Program-made: the position numbers and the translations under genes | Notes under the pieces: generated by a model | Told to the model about the DNA's origin: nothing | Database searches by the model: none | The model's input: the letters and a program-made list of their open reading frames with translations, nothing else | Shown here: in pieces, positions 54,818-64,000 of the stretch | How the letters are laid out: each line of letters begins with the position of its first letter | How positions within the stretch are numbered: the stretch's first letter is position 1 | Assembly (NCBI RefSeq): GCF_002078875.1 | Contig: NC_034410.1 | Coordinates: 146,658,851 to 146,722,850, forward strand | Direction of reading: 5' to 3' | DNA length: 64,000 bases | Source: Numida meleagris | Taxonomy: Eukaryota; Chordata; Aves; Galliformes; Numididae

Positions 54818-55065
54818 CGTAGAACCATAGAATCATAGAATCCTTAGCTGTAAGGGACCTCTGAAGGCCATCTAGTCCAACTTCCCTGCAATGAACAGGG
54901 ACACCACAGCTAGATCAGGTTGCCCAGGGCCTTACCCAGCCTTGCCTTGACAGTCGCCAGGGACAGGGCAACAACCACATCACTGGGCAACCTGTTCCAG
55001 TGCCTCACCACCCCACTGTAAAGGTTTTTTCCTTATATCTAACCTAAATCTACTTCTTTGAGCTT
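54818..55065 (-). mobile_element. CR1 element with 3' end
   Basis: Reverse CR1: 'cgtagaaccatagaatcata', 'aagggacctctgaaggccat', 'caatgaacagggacaccaca', 'actgggcaacctgttccagt', 'cctaaatctacttctttgag'. It abuts the forward CR1 tail-lessly, so the two are 3'-end-to-broken-body. Confidence 0.95.
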
Positions 55066-56527
55066 GAAGTCCCCATGAATTGCTGGGGCAGGTCATAAGC
55101 ACAAGATGTTGCAAATACCAGCAGAGAGGCCAAGAGGAGAAAGCAAACCGTGATCTAACTACTGAGTTGTTTGCTCCCTGTGAACAGCACAAGGGCTCCA
55201 GGGACTGTCCAGAGCATTGCTCTCCTTGGCACTAGATTGACTTCGGCTCCCCCTCGGCTGTTGCTACAAATTCACTGCTGGCCTGAAAGAAAATAATAAA
55301 GAATTAATCAAGATAAAGCTCTCATCAGTGTTAATGCTTCACAGCTCCTTAGCCGTTGTACTGGAGCATTTCAAATGCCTAGTAGTTTGCTTTGCCTTAT
55401 GAAATAATTAGGATGGAGAGGCAGCCAATGTGATCACCTCAGCCCTGGACACTGCTCCTGCTGTTTTCTTCCCAAAATTGGCCCAGAGGAAATGGCCTGA
55501 AAAGGGCTTTCAAAGACTTTATTCCATCATTTCATCAGCAAAGGGATCATGCTGCTGTTCTCCCTCCATGTATTAACATCTTTTCTGCCTCCCAGCTGTG
55601 CTGCAGGGATGTTCTGGATTTGCCTGTGTCTCTCTCCTGGCATTTAATCTCATTCAGACCCAGTCTTGTCCAGTGCAGACCTCAAGGGCACTAACTGCTC
55701 TGGTGGTATCTACTAGGAAATAATCTCAAGCTCTGAGGGATGGCAAGTGGACAGTGACCCTCTAGATGAAACTAATTCTGGGTGTCACTGCATTTCCACC
55801 ACATCACTCTACTCACTCTACCCATTCACAGGGCAATATTACTGCAAAAAGAGTCCAAATCCAACAAGCTGAGTTGAGCAGAGAATTATTTTCTTGCCCT
55901 GAAAAATGGAGTTTGTTTCTCCTCTCTGAGGTCTTGAAATGTAATGTCTACAGGTGACATCCACCAAATGGATTGAATTCACCAAATGAATGGATTTACA
56001 CCCAGCAAAACTGAACTGGACCAACAACTAGGAATTAGCAAAAGTCTTCCTTAAATGTAAATATCTCCGTTGTATGCATCCATCTGAGCTGCATACCTGT
56101 GGCTTCATTCACCATCCAGAGAGAAAAGGCAGAGTTTTTATGGTGCATTCATCCAAACAAATCTGGGCATTTACTTTAGGTTGAATGAACCTCTGATGAC
56201 TCACTCCAGTGATGATGGAGTGACCCAGGCTGCCTTGCCCAAGGGAAGTTGCTCAGTGTTTCATCAGGTGAAACCTACTTGACTACCAACCAGGCAGCAT
56301 GGTCAGAGCATAATGCAACCACCCCACAAATCAGGGGCTACTTTAGCTCTGCAAGAAGGAAAGAAAGGAGGAAATTTAGGTTGAGGCTTGATTGATCTTT
56401 TCTATTTTTCACTGATTTAATTTTCTTCACTCCACGCAGGTTGCTTCTTATTCCACTGATGGCATATTTTATCTTACCTCCGTCACTGGTTTATCTCCCA
56501 TGACAGTGATCCCATATACAATTATTT
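55066..56527. other. Unique sequence
   Basis: No transposon is recognised. 55285-55415 ('ataaagaattaatcaagata', 'tcatcagtgttaatgcttca', 'gccttatgaaataattagg') is AT-rich with ATTAA/TAATTA cores and may be conserved. There are no genes. Confidence 0.5.
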
Positions 56528-56681
56528 ATGTTGGAAAAAACTTCCAATCTCATCAAGTCCAGTGTCAACGCATCCCCATCATGCCCACTAAATCATGTCC
56601 CTCGGTGCCATATCTCCACAGTTGTTCAAACACCACCAGGGACCGTGACCCCACCACTTCCCTGGGCAGACTGTTCTGATA
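56528..56681 (-). mobile_element. CR1 fragment
   Basis: Reverse CR1 lacking the octamer tail: 'atgttggaaaaaacttccaa', 'tctcatcaagtccagtgtca', 'atcatgcccactaaatcatg', 'tccctcggtgccatatctcc', 'cttccctgggcagactgttc'. Confidence 0.93.
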
Positions 56682-57519
56682 TGGATCCAGACTGCAGAGG
56701 AACAGGAAGTCTTACAGATCCAATAGGCAAGGATGGCCTCAAATGAATGAGAGGTAGCACAGGGCCTTTTGGGCACTGTTGCACACACGAGGGAGGAAGG
56801 ACAGGATTTGCACACATTGCAACCGGACCATCAGCAAATCCAGCTCCAGCAGCCCCATGCTAATCCTCCAGAGAGGAAAGCAAGGTCAGCTAAGAAGAAA
56901 TTTGGGCTTCATGTGCTCCACAGTATGATTTTTCTTTGGCTTGTTTGCCGCTGCATGTGCATATCACCAGCAGCGAGACAGCAACTCTGAATACATCTGC
57001 AGAGGCTGATGCAGACAGATTGTTTTCAAGTCTTACTCACACTCCATAGGAGACACCTCCTCTTGCATTGGCTTTCTGAAATTACCTGTATTAAGATGTG
57101 TCCCTGGTACCGTAAGCAGCTTCCAGTGGATTTTAATAGAGCACACTGACTCAGGTGCTTTCATTTCTAAATGTCTCGCTCGGAGTGGTGTTGAAAGCCC
57201 TGACAGCACTTCATTTAGGCAGGAATTGAGGAATCTCTGAGGCAGAAAAGGAGGGGGCTTAGAAACAACATGAAGAATAGCGTTAATTATTTCATGGAAG
57301 AAGGAGGAGGAAAAGATGCGATGGACACAATGGGGACAAAGCTGTGGGGAGCACATCCCAAAAAACAGCCCTAGAAACTAGATGGCCAAGATCTGGGCCA
57401 TTGCTCCGGAGTCACCTGGAGAGATCAGATAAAGGTGCTTTGGTCCATGCAGGATTGGACATATCCACTGCACCAGTGGGCTTTTCCACTCTTCAAGCCA
57501 CAGCAGAGGGCTTGCCCTG
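56682..57519. other. Unique sequence, nothing recognised
   Basis: No repeat is recognised. The 107-codon reverse frame at 57033-57356 has no domain. Confidence 0.5.
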
Positions 57520-57588
57520 GTTGATGGTTGGATTAGAGTATCTTAGTGGTTTTCCAATCTTAATGATTCAATAATTCTATGATTCTAC
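57520..57588 (+). mobile_element. CR1 3' terminus
   Basis: Forward CR1 end: 'ggttgatggttggattagag', 'tatcttagtggttttccaat', 'cttaatgattcaataattct', 'atgattctac'. It is about 69 bp. Confidence 0.95.
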
Positions 57589-59171
57589 AAAACTTATTTC
57601 CCATACTATTATCCCTTGCTGCTGCTGGGGCAGTCTGCAGGGAAATATCACCCTCAGCTGCACACTCAATGCCATGAAACCCAATGGAAACCCAACTGGG
57701 AAGGGCTGCAGGAGAGGAGCAGCCGCCAGCCGGTGTAAAATGCTCAGTGTGATGTAAAATCGGTCTCGCCTGCGTATGCAAAACTCGCCCCATGGAAACG
57801 ATGCGCATTAGAAAACCAGAGCTGCCCCTGGGTACCGCACACGTTACGCGGAGATGATTTACATCAAGTCCTTTCTAAAGGAAACTGCCAGCCTTGACAG
57901 GCAACAGCTTTGACCTCCCTTGACAATTGCCCCAATTTGCTCAGCTCTTTGCTTTATGGATCTCAGCCAGGTTTTGTTTTGGTTGCTTAAATATTTCTTC
58001 TTTGAGTGTGTTGTTGGTTACGTTTTTTGTTTTTTGTTTTTTAATGAATTTAGCATCATTAGGACATGCCTCACTGACAACCCTGGTGACCAGGGACTCT
58101 TTAGAAGGTCCTGAGAAGTCCTCTGCTTAAAACCATCACCAAATATTTGGTTATGAGTGTTGCACCCGACACCTGTAACTGTGTCACATCTAAGACTAAA
58201 TACTAAAAATTGGGTATCTTTGCAGTGTTGGCTGCAGAGTCCTTTGGGTTCATTTCATATTGGTTTATCCTTATCACATCAATAATTCTGCCTTGTTCTA
58301 TACATACGGGGATTCATTTTGTTTTAATTTCCTGATGAATCAAAAATTGTGCAAAGGGAAAAATGACATCAGGGAGCATGGAGAAAGGGACAGCAGTTTT
58401 CATTCACTCAGCTAACAACTCTGTGTTGGTTTTAGTCAACACCTATTTAACTCAAACACCCATTTCCCCGTCAGAAGGGGAAAAAATCTCTGTTTAATCT
58501 GCAACTTTCTCACCACAGCACTTAGAACTTGATCCACTTTTCTGCATCCTCTGATGAATTTTAGGGAAAAGATCAAAAAGGTTGAGAATTAATGCTTCTG
58601 ATAGCCTGGGGTGACAAATAGGCAGGAGGAGAAGCGTGTAGTTCCACGAATACTGGAGGAACAGGCGGACTGCCTTTGACCATGGTGATTTTTTTTTGCC
58701 TTTGCACCTTCATATCCTCGCAAAGTTATTTCTCTTTAACAGCTCTGGGGAGTGATAGCAAATGCTGTCCCCAGTCTGGAGGAGATGTTGGGGCTGTGGG
58801 ATAAGCAGCTCATTAGGGATGGGTGTGGGAAACTGATGGCCCCATGCTAAGCTGGCACTAGCATTGCTCAAGGGCCCCAACTCACCACCCTCCATCCCCA
58901 TCCCAACTTATATGGTATGGGATCCTGATGCTCCCACACTGTGTTAGACATGATTTCTCATAATCATATCTAACTACTTAACCTGACAGACCAGATGAGG
59001 TCAAAGCAACATCCAGAAGCCATAGGGTGTGAGTCTATGAGGACTTTTCTAAAAACCATCTATGTGCACCTAGGATAGCCCTCAGCATAATACATGGGCT
59101 CCCACACCACAGAAATGACTGAAGTACATAGTGAAGATGTTTAGACATTTCCTATGAGGTGGTCCGCGAAA
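57589..59171. other. Unique sequence with a CpG-retaining segment
   Basis: (GTTTTTT)3 lies at 58022-58043 and a T run at 58688-58696. Segment 57715-57960 is listed separately. No gene is recognised. Confidence 0.5.
57715..57960. promoter_or_regulatory. Candidate conserved noncoding segment (12 CpGs in about 130 bp)
   Basis: Twelve CpGs occur between 57721 and 57850, the densest run I noticed. They fall in 'taaaatcggtctcgcctgcg', 'tatgcaaaactcgccccatg', 'gaaacgatgcgcattag' and 'ccgcacacgttacgcggaga'. It is followed by 'tgatttacatcaagtccttt'. An octamer-like atgcaaaa and a TGATTTACATCA near-palindrome are present. There is no repeat homology and no adjacent frame. An enhancer or small unmethylated element is plausible; this is inferred. 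Confidence 0.35.
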
Positions 59172-59340
59172 ACAGTGCACTGTCCAGGGAAGTAGTGTAG
59201 TCACCATCCCTGGAGGTGTTCAAGAAAATGGTAAATGTGGCATGGAGGGACATGGTTTAGTGTGCATGGTGATGATGGGCTGACGGTTGGACTGGGTGAT
59301 CTTAGAGATCTTTCCCAACCTTAATGATTCTATGATTCTA
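59172..59340 (+). mobile_element. CR1 3'-end fragment
   Basis: Forward CR1: 'cagtgcactgtccagggaag', 'caccatccctggaggtgttc', 'ggcatggagggacatggttt', 'gggctgacggttggactggg', 'ccttaatgattctatgattc'. The 5' side is truncated. Confidence 0.95.
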
Positions 59341-59766
59341 ATATATGATATTTTCCTTACCATCAAGAAAATGAGAATCTGCATTTAGTTCCCCTCACTT
59401 TTTCTTGATATTCCGTAATCCATTTTCCAGCTGCAAAATAATGTAGATGTCTTTTCCTATCATTTCATAAGTAATATCCAATATCCAATAACAACAGTGC
59501 CATCCCCACCTCTATCCCAGATTGCCTTGATGCTCTAAATCCCACCTGCTCTCTCTGCATAGTCATGGGCAACAGGCCTAATCCTGCTAACCACAAGCAC
59601 CACCTTGTCCCTGAAAGTCTGCTCTCCCATATCCTGCTCCAGTATTCCCCAGTATACTGTTGTCCATAGATAGAATGAGAGGGTTTAGATCTGATGGACC
59701 CAGCAATCCTTTCCAATTTCAACCATGCTGTGATTTTCCCAGCAGAGCATCCAGCTCTTTAAAGTG
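59341..59766. other. Unique sequence, nothing recognised
   Basis: This spacer of about 425 bp between two forward CR1 copies holds no repeat or gene. Confidence 0.5.
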
Positions 59767-60059
59767 TTAGAGGGGAGATTTAGATTAGATATTAGAAAGA
59801 AATTCTTTACTCAGGGGGTGGTGAGGTGCTGGAACAAGTGTGGATGTTTCATCCCTGGAGGGGTCAAGGCCAGGCTGGATGGACCCCTGGGCAGCCTGAT
59901 CTAATGGGGAGCAACCCTGCTTGGAACTGGATGGTCATCAAGGTCCTTTCCAACTCAAGCCATGCTGTGATTCCATGTTTCTATGATCTTTACAGACCCT
60001 TCCAACTCAAACATTCTATGGTTCTATGATCCTTAAGGTCCATGTTTCCATGATTCTAC
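59767..60059 (+). mobile_element. CR1 element with triplicated 3' end
   Basis: Forward CR1: 'taggggagatttagattaga'-like start at 'agaggggagatttagatt', 'ggtggtgaggtgctggaaca', 'aggccaggctggatggaccc', 'gaactggatggtcatcaagg'. The terminal motif then repeats: 'tttccaactcaagcc..gattccatg', 'cccttccaactcaaacattc' and 'tccttaaggtccatgtttcc', each with its own 'atg' tail. The last 120 bp are therefore a threefold tail array. Confidence 0.93.
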
Positions 60060-62365
60060 AACTTCTCTCCAGTCCCACCTCTCAAAGACCACAAAGCCAT
60101 TTAGTCCAGCCCAAAGCTCCCAAAACTGCTCTTTTTTGTTCTTTCTGCTGAGGGACTTCAGGCTTGCTGGGGATTTTTGCATATGGAGCTGCCTGGGTGA
60201 AAGGGAGATGCACAGATTGGGAAGGGTTAACAGCCTGGAAACAGTGGCTGGAGGATGGCACAGCCTGGGGACTGATGACCCAGTAATGGTCCTTTGCAAC
60301 CTGAATGATTTCTGGTCTCAGGTTTCTGTTTTATCACAAGGGAAAGGGGGGCCAGAGGGGGGAGAGTGGGGGGAGAAAACTGCCGACACGGTGGAAACAT
60401 GAAAAATAGCAACAACAAAAAGGAGGAGAAAAAAAAAAATCAAAGAGAATAAGTGAGTGCTGATTACACCACAACACAAAGCGCTCGCACGCTGCACTCA
60501 GCCCCCCTCCCTCAATCCCTACTGCTTCCAACCCCCACAGAGAGCTGATGCCCAAAGGGAAGGGAGCATGGAGCAAAAAAACACCAGCGGACACCACCAG
60601 CCCTTAAGTGTCCCTGTGCCCATGGAGTAACACATCCCCATCTCCTCCATTCTGCTGCCCCAATATTCCCCAGTAGCACTGCTCCCCCAGCCATAGCCAC
60701 TGGGATGCAGGTGTGTGAATGGAGGCTGGAAATCAAGGGAATGGGAAAACAGAAGCAAGCACAAGCACACAGCAGTTCCTGCCCTAACAGTAAAACAATT
60801 TGGTCAACAAATACCCAGAGCTTGGACAACATGATATAACCTCATAGCCAGACAAAGCCACAACTCCTCCACACACATCACATTAGGGAAACTGAGGTAC
60901 AGGATTGGCCTCTCCTCCAAGATCACCACTGGAGGTCTTTAGTGGGAGAAGCTCCCCCTCCACCCCTCCCAGCCTATTTCCATGCCCATAAAGAACTCCG
61001 TGCTTGACGGCAGGGAGGCACAGTGTTAATACAGCGCATTATCATAACGATGCTCATGGCCTCATCCAGCTCCTGGATGCAACAGCACAAGCAGCACATA
61101 CAACATGAGATCCCCCCCATTCCCGGGGGAACTTTCAACAACCAACATGTGTATCCCTTATTCCAGACCCCCTAACATCCTATTACCCATCCTGAGCTTC
61201 ACAGGGATGAGCTGACTACTGATGATGCCTCTTGTTCCAGCATCACAACACAGGAACATATCTGTCCCCCAGCCCCAAAAGCACCTGAGGACAGGGTGCA
61301 ACCCCCATTGAGCAACAGTACAGGGGGAGCTGGAAGAATTTATTTCCCAGGGCACAGGCACAGCTGCAAGCACAGGGACGGCTGCTGAAGTCTGGGAGGC
61401 AAGCACTGATTAATGTCATCCTCTACTGCAGATGTGCAGCTGCTGACTCGGCAGCTCCTCGCAAGGAGACCGGGAGCCAGCAGAGCCAACGGGAGAGTGC
61501 ACGCATGTGCTGGGACCTGCACATCCCTTAGTTCCCATTCCATAAAGCCTCCAGCGGAGCAGCATCACAACCAGATGCTTGCAACAGAGAATGGGGCTGG
61601 GACAGGTGCCAATGTAGCCCCCATGACAGATGCTGTCTTTGCAAGTAGAGACTTTTTTTTTTTCCCCCAAGTTTTTCTTCTTTATTTTAAGAAAAGCCAA
61701 AACTCCCAACACACTCTCCTAATGACCCACATCTGGACAGCTGCATAATAATATACATTCATATTACCCAATTCTAATTAAACCAGAGAGCCTCCTTCTC
61801 TGATGAACTAACCCACTGGAAATTAATCAGTGGTGACCAATACAAGAGCAAAAGCAAAGAGAAAGACATTGCCATCATCTGGACCCTGCCTGATTAGACA
61901 GTGAGGTAAAATCTCATGGCAAACAGGAATTGACTGCTGTGCTTTGGGCCAGCACCGCATCGATCCCTGCAGTCACGTTTCGGAATGCTAATGAGCTCCC
62001 AGAGAGGCAAAAGGAAATCATTTGTGTAAGAAAATACAGCTCTTGATGGGGTGTTATTTCTAGGAAGAGCTGATCTGATGCCAGATTTGGAACTTTGTCT
62101 GTGGAGTGCTTGGTGGGGTTGTGTGCAGGAGATAGGGCAGCAGAGAAGGAGGGACAGGGCCCTGGTACATGGTGATGATGATTTCTCTGCTGGACGTGGC
62201 AGTGGGTCTAGGCAGGCTACCTGGCTCAGAGCTCAAGGGAAGCATCCCTGCTTCTGAGCATCTCACACAGGCTGGCCAAGAAGGGGCCAAGTGGGATGCA
62301 CAGTTGCCTTGGAAAATAAAACATGGACTCCATTTGGCGTCTTCACCTGAGTGTTCCTTCCCTTC
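60060..62365. other. Unique sequence, no gene recognised (2.3 kb)
   Basis: An A run lies at 60430-60439 and a T run at 61651-61661. Overlapping frames of 80-111 codons lie on both strands at 60136-60832 and 61340-61748, with no domain. 60990-61080 ('aatacagcgcattatcataa', 'cgatgctcatgg') and 61955-62000 ('cgcatcgatccctgcagtca', 'cgtttcggaatgctaatgag') are short CpG-retaining, motif-like patches. Confidence 0.5.
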
Positions 62366-62377
62366 CACTACTAATTC

Positions 62378-62802
62378 CTCTATCCCATTGCCGCTTCCTA
62401 CTGGGCAACTACCTCCATTCTATTGCTCATCCATTCCACCCTACCACCTCCATCCCATTGCCTGTTCCTTCTGGGCAACCACCTCCATCCGACTGACTAT
62501 CCATCCCAATCAACCACCTCCATTTCCCATACCTCCAACTCTGCAACCTCTCTCTCACTGCCCATTCTCACCACAACCATCTCTATCTCATTGCATGTCC
62601 CTTCAACTCAGTTTTCTCCATCTTATTGCCTAACCTTCCCAGAACAATCATCTCTCTCCCATGACTCATCCCTCTTGATCAGCCACTTCTATCCCATTGC
62701 CCATGCCTCTGACTCAGCTCCCTCTACCATATTGCCTACCATTCCTACCACAACCACCTCCAATCCATTACACATTCTTCCCATTCAGCCATTTGTGCTC
62801 TA
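62378..62802. repeat. 35-bp minisatellite, left part
   Basis: A core like 'ctccatcccattgcccatcc' recurs with starts at about 62378, 62413, 62448, 62483, 62518, 62549, 62581, 62616, 62652, 62687, 62721, 62758 and 62798, giving spacings of 31-40 bp and mostly 35. The units are diverged. A pyrimidine-rich frame through the array is an artefact. The array is split by a CR1 and resumes at 63392. Confidence 0.9.
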
Positions 62803-63391
62803 TTTGTATCAGAAATAGTGTTGCCAGTAGGAGTAGGGAAGTCATTGTACCTCTGTACTCAGCACTGGTGAGGCTGCACCTCGAGTACTGTGTCCAGTTT
62901 CAGGCCCCTCACTGCAAGAAAGACATTGAGGCCCTGGAGCGTGTTCAGAGAGGGCAACGAAGCTGGTGAGGAGGCTGGAGCACAGGCCTTATGAGGAGCG
63001 GCTGAGGGAGCTGGGATTGTTCAGTCTGGAGAAGAGGAGGCTCAGGGGAGACCTTATCGCCCTCTATAACTACCTGAAGGGAGGTTGTAGTGAGCTGGGG
63101 GTCGGCCTCTTCTCTCTTATAACTAGTGACAGGACAAGGGTGAATGGCCTCGAGTTGTGCCAGGGGAGATTTAGGCTGGACATTAGGAAGTACTACTTTT
63201 CTGAAAGAGTGGTCAGGCGCTGGAATGGGCTGCCCAGGGAGGTGGTTATCACCGTCCCTGGAGGTGTTCAAGAAACGTTTAGACATTGTGTTGAGAGACA
63301 TGGTTTAGTGGAGTTATTGGTGGTAGGTGGATGGTTGGACTGGATGATCTTGTAGGTCTTTTCCAACCTAGCTAATTCTATGATTCTATGA
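62803..63391 (+). mobile_element. CR1 element (about 590 bp) inserted in a minisatellite
   Basis: Forward CR1 with a complete 3' end 'tagctaattctatgattcta'. By eye it is about 95% identical to 46805-47400. It begins at 'atcagaaatagtgttgccag' and interrupts a 35-bp repeat. Left flank 'ctcta(ttt)' and right flank '(ga)ttgcccatcc' together restore one unit of the expected length. Confidence 0.97.
62815..63355 (+). pseudogene. CR1 ORF2 C-terminal remnant, frameshifted
   Basis: The first frame reads [20 protein letters not shown], then [21 protein letters not shown] 1-bp deletion near 62950 ('cagagagggc' where the 47-kb copy has 'cagaggaggg') shifts the frame. The second frame carries [37 protein letters not shown] and [20 protein letters not shown] to the stop at 63355. 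It lacks the catalytic domain and is not functional. Confidence 0.92.
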
Positions 63392-63460
63392 TTGCCCATC
63401 CCTCCCTACCCAACTGCTTCCAATGCATGGCTCATCCTTCCCATCCAACCACCCCAACAC
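63392..63460. repeat. 35-bp minisatellite, right part
   Basis: 'ttgcccatccctccctaccc' completes the unit cut at 62802. One more unit starts at 63417 ('cttccaatgcatggctcatc'), and a decayed one may begin at about 63449. The array then fades. Confidence 0.85.
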
Positions 63461-64000
63461 CAGAACCACCTGCTAGGTGTTTCCCACAGGTTCTGACCTC
63501 CCCAGTGCCGTACACTGTGTCTACCATGTCTTATCACCTACCATTTCCAGAGCACAGGACAGGAGCACCTGGAATATGAGGTATGGTTTCTACAAAAGTA
63601 TGCTCGTGCATCTTTAACCCAGACTTTACCCATGTGTGATCAGCAAGGAGGGAGGCTGGCCTCATTAGGGCCTCCACACTTCTCTTCCAGTGCTGCATGG
63701 CCCCATCAGTGTTTCATGAATGACCTTGTGGCTTTGGCAGTTTGTCCTTGGTTTTCACTGCAGCTTTCTTCACTCTTCCTCTTTCTGTCCCCAGAAATAA
63801 CCCTTTCTGAAAAGTATTCCGACCCCAAAACCCACTGTCTCTGGGTAGCTGGAGCAGGGCAACCCACCTGGGCAGTGCATCCCATCCTTAAAACTTAATC
63901 AGCTGCTGATGAATATTTAACAGAGACAAACAGGCCAGGTAGATAGGGTCCATCTTTTATTCATGAGTGTTGGGGAGGGGAAGGCTGTGGGCAGAGTGAA
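63461..64000. other. Unique sequence, nothing recognised
   Basis: No repeat, RNA gene or convincing reading frame is seen to the end of the window. Confidence 0.5.

Noticed and set aside
62169..62818. Frames of 131-154 codons rich in Pro, Ser, Thr and His
   Set aside because: They follow the pyrimidine-rich 35-bp minisatellite and so are not independent evidence for a gene.
1..64000. Looked for endogenous retrovirus or LTR elements, tRNA/rRNA genes, CRISPR-like arrays and prokaryotic operons
   Set aside because: None could be supported. Repeats are CR1, micro/minisatellites and one local duplication, and the CR1 spacing is not CRISPR-like.

Overview
The window looks like gene-poor nuclear DNA from a bird. 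The main evidence is about 49 fragments of the CR1 (chicken repeat 1) non-LTR retrotransposon. They are recognised by a 3' end of the type 'ttggactggatgatctt...ttccaacc...attctatgattctatg', or its reverse complement 'catagaatcat...aggttgg'. About 23 lie on the + strand, with one more tentative, and 26 on the - strand. Nearly all are 5'-truncated and most are under 500 bp. CR1 at this density, with several 3'-end variants side by side, fits Aves; a galliform is my best guess, but the species cannot be fixed by eye. There are no rRNA, tRNA, CRISPR, operon or prokaryotic features. No protein-coding host gene could be supported. Open frames are short, overlap on both strands, or come from CR1 and simple repeats. 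The window is therefore intergenic or deep intronic.

Layout. From 1 to 21 kb the DNA is mostly unique, with sparse CR1 pieces. These include an old reverse-transcriptase fragment at 6.7 kb, a TA-rich tract at 13.9 kb, an 83-bp local duplication at 15.3/16.1 kb and an AAT microsatellite at 20.4 kb. From 21 to 27 kb there is a dense CR1 cluster with two related elements of about 450-480 bp. From 27 to 30 kb the DNA is unique. From 30 to 47 kb lies the densest CR1 zone, with inverted pairs, two nested insertions (40.3 and 46.5 kb) and a pentanucleotide array containing an 80-base assembly gap. From 47 to 54 kb the DNA is largely unique and holds a GGAA array with a 190-base gap. From 54 to 64 kb there are scattered CR1 copies, CpG-retaining unique segments and a 35-bp minisatellite split by a relatively young CR1.

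The longest and best-preserved CR1 copies (46543-47400 and 62803-63391) share a subfamily, with a 3' fragment of the same type at 12551. Both keep the C-terminal part of the CR1 ORF2 protein, but each carries its own frameshift, so neither can be active. Several unique segments combine retained CpG dinucleotides with homeodomain-type TAATTA cores (16.6, 51.3, 51.7 and 57.7 kb among others). These are offered as candidate conserved noncoding or regulatory elements; that is inference, because conservation cannot be measured here.

I found no convincing new gene system. The most informative structures are the templated 83-bp duplication flanked by a 23-bp direct repeat, the nested CR1 insertions that give relative ages, the minisatellite whose 35-bp phase is restored when the inserted CR1 is removed, and the satellite array bracketed by two convergent CR1 3' ends.
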